The notes under the pieces are model-generated. The model had not been told where the DNA came from and searched no databases. It saw nothing but the letters and a program-made list of their open reading frames with translations. Source: AG25 sp035604455 (GTDB taxonomy: Bacteria > Gemmatimonadota > Gemmatimonadetes > Gemmatimonadales > GWC2-71-9). Taken from it: a stretch of 64,000 nt of DNA. This document shows, in pieces, positions 60,201 through 64,000 of this stretch (within the stretch, counting starts at the first letter, position 1; every line of letters starts with the position of its first letter). The position numbers and the translations under genes were made by a program. The stretch spans positions 25,586 through 89,585 of the forward strand of contig DATNIM010000100.1 of NCBI GenBank assembly GCA_035604455.1. Direction: 5' to 3'.

Positions 60201-61885
60201 AACTCGTAGCGCTCGACGCGCGCCAGCCCGATGCGCAGCGGTACGATCGTCGCGGCCGCGCATATCCCCGCCGCCACCACGAAGGCTCCCACAATCCGCG
60301 CGTTGATCCTGATCGGCCGGCCCGTGTACAGTGAGTTGAGGTAGGCCGAGACCGGGCCGCTCAGCACCACGATCACCGCCACGAGCACCACGATCGTGGC
60401 CATCATGAACACGAGCCCGCCGAACGACGTAGGAATCTGAGCGGCGTTCTCGGTTTCGAAGCGCGGATACACCGCCCCGAACCCGAGGGCCATAGCGGCG
60501 ATGGCGAGCGTCAGGCCGACGATCGCGGCGAGGCTGACGGCCATCATGAACGGCGGCACTCGCAGGAGCAGGTTCGTGGCCCCGGTCAGCGCGAGCGCGA
60601 GGACGAGCAGCGGCGCGGTCCCGACCCAGTATTTGGACCACAGCAGGGTGCGGAGATCGAGGGGGCTCGACCGCAGCAGCCACATGTGCCGGCCCTCGAG
60701 GGAGACCGCGGGGAAGATGAAGCGCGCGGCGATCGACGCCAGCACGAACCCCGAGAGACCGAGGTTCAGGAAGGCCACGAGCGTCACGTAGAACCGCGGA
60801 ATTTGCTCGCCCGAGAAGAGCGGCAGTGCCTTCACGTTGAACACGTACACGACCACGAGGACGGCGAGCAGGATCAGCTGGCTCCATTGGGTCGCGTCGC
60901 GGAAGAACAGCTTCACGTCCTTGAGGACGAACTCGCGTTTCGCCACGGGCAGCGGGCGCAGCAACGTGCCGACCGCCCATCCCCACACGCCTCCGCGCAC
61001 GAACCGCTCGGCCCCCTCCTGAGCTTTGGTGTACCCCTGCGCATAGAGCCGCGCGTGCAGGAACGCGCCGATCGTCACGAGCGCCGCCGCCGTCGACCAC
61101 AGGAGCACGAGGGGCAGCATGTCGAGCGGTCCGTGCAGGAACGTCATGATGGCCTGCGAGGCCCATTCGCTCGGCAGGAAGGGTGAGGTCGGCGTCCGGA
61201 GCACGGCGATGAAGTCGAGGAGGTTGCGAAACCCTTCCGGACGGGCGAGCCGCTCGGGCCGCACGAGTCGCAGCACGAGCACCACGCCTGCGGCGGCGCC
61301 CAGGGCGATGACCGACAGGAGGTCTCGAGTCCGGCGGGCGGGAAAGAGATTGACGAGGACCAGGGTGATCGCGCTGCCGAGAACCGCGGGCACGACGAGC
61401 AGCGGCAGGATCGTCACGACCGCATACGGGGCGAACCACCACCCCCCGTGATAGATCACCCCATACGCGGCGAGGATCGGGACCGCCATGAGGGCCACCA
61501 TCCAGGAGGAGTCGACTAACGTCTCGCCGAGCTTCGCCAGATAGAAGCGGAGCCAGTCCACCGGGGCGGTGATGAGCAAGTCGAGGTCGCGCGCGAGAAA
61601 GAAGCTCGACAGCGCGGTAACGACGTTCGAGAGGACGAGCATCGAGACGAACGACAGCAGCATGAGACCGAGGAGCTTCCCGGCGAGCAGCGGGCCGAGC
61701 TCTTCGACGCCGCGGAAGTACTTGAGGATTCGGTAGAGCACTCCGAAGGCGGCGACCCAGAACAGCGCCCCTACGAGCGCGAGCCCGAGCGGTCGCCCCC
61801 AGCCTTCGTCCCGCGTTTCCCGGAGTCGTTGGAGCAGCGTGCGCCACTTGGGCTCGAGCACGCGGACCAGGGACGGCTGGCTCAC
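60197..61885 (-). CDS. ABC-2-type exporter permease (large, two-domain)
   Basis: 562 aa from GTG 61885 (GTGA overlap with the ATPase gene). About 12-14 membrane spans, with the family-typical SSFFLARDLDLLITAPVDW after span 3 and ARFIFPAVSLEGRHMWLLRSSP in the second half. This fits putative ABC exporters of the PF16949-like type. The substrate is unknown. It functions with the ATPase encoded just upstream. Confidence 0.85.
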   Translation of the reverse strand: MSQPSLVRVLEPKWRTLLQRLRETRDEGWGRPLGLALVGALFWVAAFGVLYRILKYFRGVEELGPLLAGKLLGLMLLSFVSMLVLSNVVTALSSFFLARDLDLLITAPVDWLRFYLAKLGETLVDSSWMVALMAVPILAAYGVIYHGGWWFAPYAVVTILPLLVVPAVLGSAITLVLVNLFPARRTRDLLSVIALGAAAGVVLVLRLVRPERLARPEGFRNLLDFIAVLRTPTSPFLPSEWASQAIMTFLHGPLDMLPLVLLWSTAAALVTIGAFLHARLYAQGYTKAQEGAERFVRGGVWGWAVGTLLRPLPVAKREFVLKDVKLFFRDATQWSQLILLAVLVVVYVFNVKALPLFSGEQIPRFYVTLVAFLNLGLSGFVLASIAARFIFPAVSLEGRHMWLLRSSPLDLRTLLWSKYWVGTAPLLVLALALTGATNLLLRVPPFMMAVSLAAIVGLTLAIAAMALGFGAVYPRFETENAAQIPTSFGGLVFMMATIVVLVAVIVVLSGPVSAYLNSLYTGRPIRINARIVGAFVVAAGICAAATIVPLRIGLARVERYEF

Positions 61886-62646
61886 GGGGCGTCCCCGAGC
61901 ACCTCGGCGAGTTCGTGGGCCTCAACGCCGCCCGTCAGCCGCAGGAACAGTTCCTCGAGGCTCACGTTGCCGGCCGCCGTCTGGCGGCGGAGCTCATCCA
62001 TCGTGCCGCACGCCGCGATCTTGCCCCGCTGAATGATGGCGATGCGATCGCACATCGCTTCGGCGATTTCCAACGTGTGCGTGCTCATGAGCACTGTACC
62101 GCCGCGGCGCGTGAATTGACGGAAGATGTCCTTGAGGAGGCGTGCGGCCTTCGGATCGAGCCCGACCATGGGCTCGTCCACGACGATGCAGGCAGGGCGA
62201 TGGATCAGGGCGCTCGAGATGATGAGCTTCTGGCGCATGCCGTGGCTATACGCCTCGACGAGCTCATCGCGCCAACTCGTCAGCTCGAACACCTCGAGGA
62301 GCTCGGCGATGCGGCGCTCCACGATGTCCCCCTCCTGTCCGTAGAGCCCGGCGACGAAGCGCAGGAACTCGGCGCCCGTGAGCTTTTCGTACACGAACGG
62401 CCGGTCGGGGATGAACCCGAGCCGCTGCTTGGCCACCAGGGGGGCTTGGTGCACGTCCGCGTCGCCCAGAAAGACGCGGCCGGCGCTCGGCCGGAGGATC
62501 CCGGCGATCATCCGCAGCGTCGTCGTCTTGCCGGCGCCGTTCGGTCCGAGGAGACCGAACAGCTCGCCGGGCTCGATCGCGAGCGAGATGTCGTCGACCG
62601 CGACGAAACTCCCGTAGAGCTTGGTGAGCGTTTCCAGCCGAATCAT
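61882..62646 (-). CDS. ABC transporter ATP-binding protein
   Basis: 254 aa from ATG 62646 (ATGA overlap). Walker A GLLGPNGAGKTT near residue 33, Q-loop LGFIPDRPFVYEKLTG, signature YSHGMRQKLIISSAL, Walker B CIVVDEPMVGLD and switch His in LMSTHTLEIAE. The signature is SHGM instead of SGGQ, usual in this exporter group. It pairs with the large permease. Confidence 0.93.
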   Translation of the reverse strand: MIRLETLTKLYGSFVAVDDISLAIEPGELFGLLGPNGAGKTTTLRMIAGILRPSAGRVFLGDADVHQAPLVAKQRLGFIPDRPFVYEKLTGAEFLRFVAGLYGQEGDIVERRIAELLEVFELTSWRDELVEAYSHGMRQKLIISSALIHRPACIVVDEPMVGLDPKAARLLKDIFRQFTRRGGTVLMSTHTLEIAEAMCDRIAIIQRGKIAACGTMDELRRQTAAGNVSLEELFLRLTGGVEAHELAEVLGDAP

Positions 62647-64000
62647 AGAATGTCCAATCCCACGCGTCCGATCACGCGGACGAGCTCGAACGGATCCGCA
62701 AACGCCCCGACCGCGAATCGCACGTGGCCCGCGTCCGCGGGCATCTGGTCGAGCAAGGGGTCGACCGCCACCCACGCGCCGAGGTACACCTCGGCCCAAG
62801 CGTGATAGTAAAAGCGTCCGTGCTCGTCGAGGAGGCCCGCCGCGGCGCGCGCCGGCAGGCCGAGCGCGCGCGCGAGGGACACGTACAGGGCGACCGCCTC
62901 GTTGCAATCCCCCGGTTGCCCGGCGAGCGCGGCGAGCGCGACCGGCAGGGGCGTTCCGACACCGGGGTGCACGTGGTGGGACACCCAGTCGAGGAGCAGG
63001 CGAGCCGCGCGGCCTGGATCGGTCTCGCGGCCGAGAAGCGTCCGAGCCTGTGCGACCACGCTCGGGGCCGCGCTCGGAATCAAGGGCTCGGGCGTAAGCC
63101 ACGGCGCGAGGCCAGGCGGTGGCGCCGGCAGCTTGTAGGTGGCGGTGAGCGCGTCCGTATCCTCGCGGCGGACGACCAGCGTGTCGCCGCGCAGCTCCTG
63201 GCGGCCGCCGGCGAGCGTCAGCCGGTTGAGGTCGAGGCGACGGACGCGGAGCCGCAATTCGGCCGAGCCCGAGCCCGTCGGCGTCAGGCCGGCCTCCCGC
63301 GCGGTGGACGCGAGCACCGTGTCGCGCCGCGAGGCAACGGCCCGGGGTGGGTGCGCGCGGAAGTTGTCGTACGCGATCTCGTAGGCTGAGCGGGTCCAGC
63401 CGAACCCGGCGGGACTGAGCGCGGCCACGAGGCGGCCGTCGGCGTCGACCCAGGTGCGCGTTGTGCGCCCGGCCGCGAGCTCATCGATCTCGAAGGAGCG
63501 CACGGTGTCGAGACGAGCGGCCGTCCAGGCCATGGTGGTCGAATCAAATCCCGCGCTGTCGGTCACCACGAACGTCGTCTCGGCCGCGATCGTCGCCGCC
63601 ACGTCGCGCGCGCTGAGGGTCAGGGGGTCGAACACGAGCATCGAAACGGAACGGCCCGTTTTCAGGGCGCCGCCGAGCGCGAGCCGCAGCGGGAGCACGC
63701 TCGGGAGAACAAGCGGCTGATGCAGGGTGACCCGCGTCGACTGGGTGAGCGGTCCGGCGCTGACCGTCAGGATGAGCACGGAGTCGCCGGTCACGGCGCC
63801 GTGGGCCGTGAGGTGCCGGTTGTCGACGTCGAGGACGACGTCGAGCGTGTCGAGACGCAACGCGCGGTTGACGATGGCGCTCGTGCGGGCGCGCGCGTGC
63901 GTCACGCGCGCCCCGGCGGGCATGCTGAGCAGCAGGAGATCGGTTATCCGCAGGCGGGGCCCGAGCGTGTCCCACGTGGTGGACGCCATGCCGACCTGTT
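62643..64000 (-). CDS. Transglutaminase-fold protein, 5' end possibly outside window
   Basis: At least 448 aa from ATG 63989, but the frame stays open to the window edge and no signal peptide is seen, so the true start may lie beyond. About 280 residues of beta-rich domain precede a transglutaminase-like domain. Its catalytic triad is visible as Cys in QPGDCNEAVALYVSLARALG, His in FYYHAWAEVYLG and Asp in AVDPLLDQ. Such proteins act as proteases or cross-linkers outside the cytoplasm. It overlaps the ATPase gene (ATGA). Confidence 0.85.
   Translation of the reverse strand, partial: QVGMASTTWDTLGPRLRITDLLLLSMPAGARVTHARARTSAIVNRALRLDTLDVVLDVDNRHLTAHGAVTGDSVLILTVSAGPLTQSTRVTLHQPLVLPSVLPLRLALGGALKTGRSVSMLVFDPLTLSARDVAATIAAETTFVVTDSAGFDSTTMAWTAARLDTVRSFEIDELAAGRTTRTWVDADGRLVAALSPAGFGWTRSAYEIAYDNFRAHPPRAVASRRDTVLASTAREAGLTPTGSGSAELRLRVRRLDLNRLTLAGGRQELRGDTLVVRREDTDALTATYKLPAPPPGLAPWLTPEPLIPSAAPSVVAQARTLLGRETDPGRAARLLLDWVSHHVHPGVGTPLPVALAALAGQPGDCNEAVALYVSLARALGLPARAAAGLLDEHGRFYYHAWAEVYLGAWVAVDPLLDQMPADAGHVRFAVGAFADPFELVRVIGRVGLDIL

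Overview
The window is high-GC, densely coding bacterial chromosome. About 57 protein genes, one probable small RNA and very little spacer DNA fill it. Most same-strand neighbours overlap by one to four bases (ATGA, GTGA, TGATG or TAGTG junctions), so translational coupling is the rule. Gene content (a single-chain glycine dehydrogenase, System I cytochrome c maturation with a Cys-type CcmE, an M13 peptidase, V4R and GAF proteins, DUF3108, DUF3047, a DbpA-domain pseudo-helicase) and base composition suggest a Gemmatimonadota-like organism. That placement is inference; no rRNA is present. No tRNA, rRNA, CRISPR array, insertion sequence, integrase or phage gene was seen, so this reads as core chromosome.

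Layout. 1-5330 (minus): a class I amidotransferase-type hydrolase, a hybrid histidine kinase, a glycosyltransferase joined to DUF3108, and a gene cut by the window edge. 5400-7956 (plus): a coiled-coil protein, a RemA-like protein and a POT peptide transporter. 7966-19590 (minus): one long overlapping unit, gcvH-gcvP-lplA-oppABCDF-DUF3047-35-aa membrane protein-sugar transporter, behind a TTGACA/TAACCT promoter. 19656-22706: coaE with an extra C-terminal domain, an HU gene with a hairpin-rich leader, and a helicase-like protein with a DbpA RNA-binding domain but no helicase motifs. 22853-25386: an aminotransferase, a small protein and a UbiG-like methyltransferase.

25430-33242 (plus) holds a HerA-like ATPase, SbcD/Mre11 and SbcC/Rad50, preceded by an 18-codon upstream ORF and followed by a GNAT protein and an anion transporter. 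This is a bacterial version of the archaeal HerA-Mre11-Rad50 end-processing cassette, without a visible NurA. 33246-36862 (minus): M13 peptidase, a 54-aa membrane protein and a cation exchanger. In the gap between the last two, a plus-strand promoter, a long 6S-like hairpin and an intrinsic terminator define an unannotated RNA of about 195 nt. 36902-38668 (plus): PTPS, GTP cyclohydrolase I and a short-chain reductase, the three steps expected for tetrahydrobiopterin synthesis.

38702-64000: acyl-CoA ligase with a lipoprotein and a TPR protein; phosphoribosyltransferase-TldD-TldE; GAF-LigA-V4R; thymidine phosphorylase; DciA-GyrB; MtnA-GlpK; CcmE-CcmF-CcmH-CcmI-like; and an ABC exporter with a transglutaminase-fold protein. 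Several genes have a -10-like hexamer only 6-9 nt before the start codon (ccmE, the TPR/phosphoribosyltransferase divergent pair, the cation exchanger, perhaps the GAF gene and mtnA), which points to leaderless transcripts.
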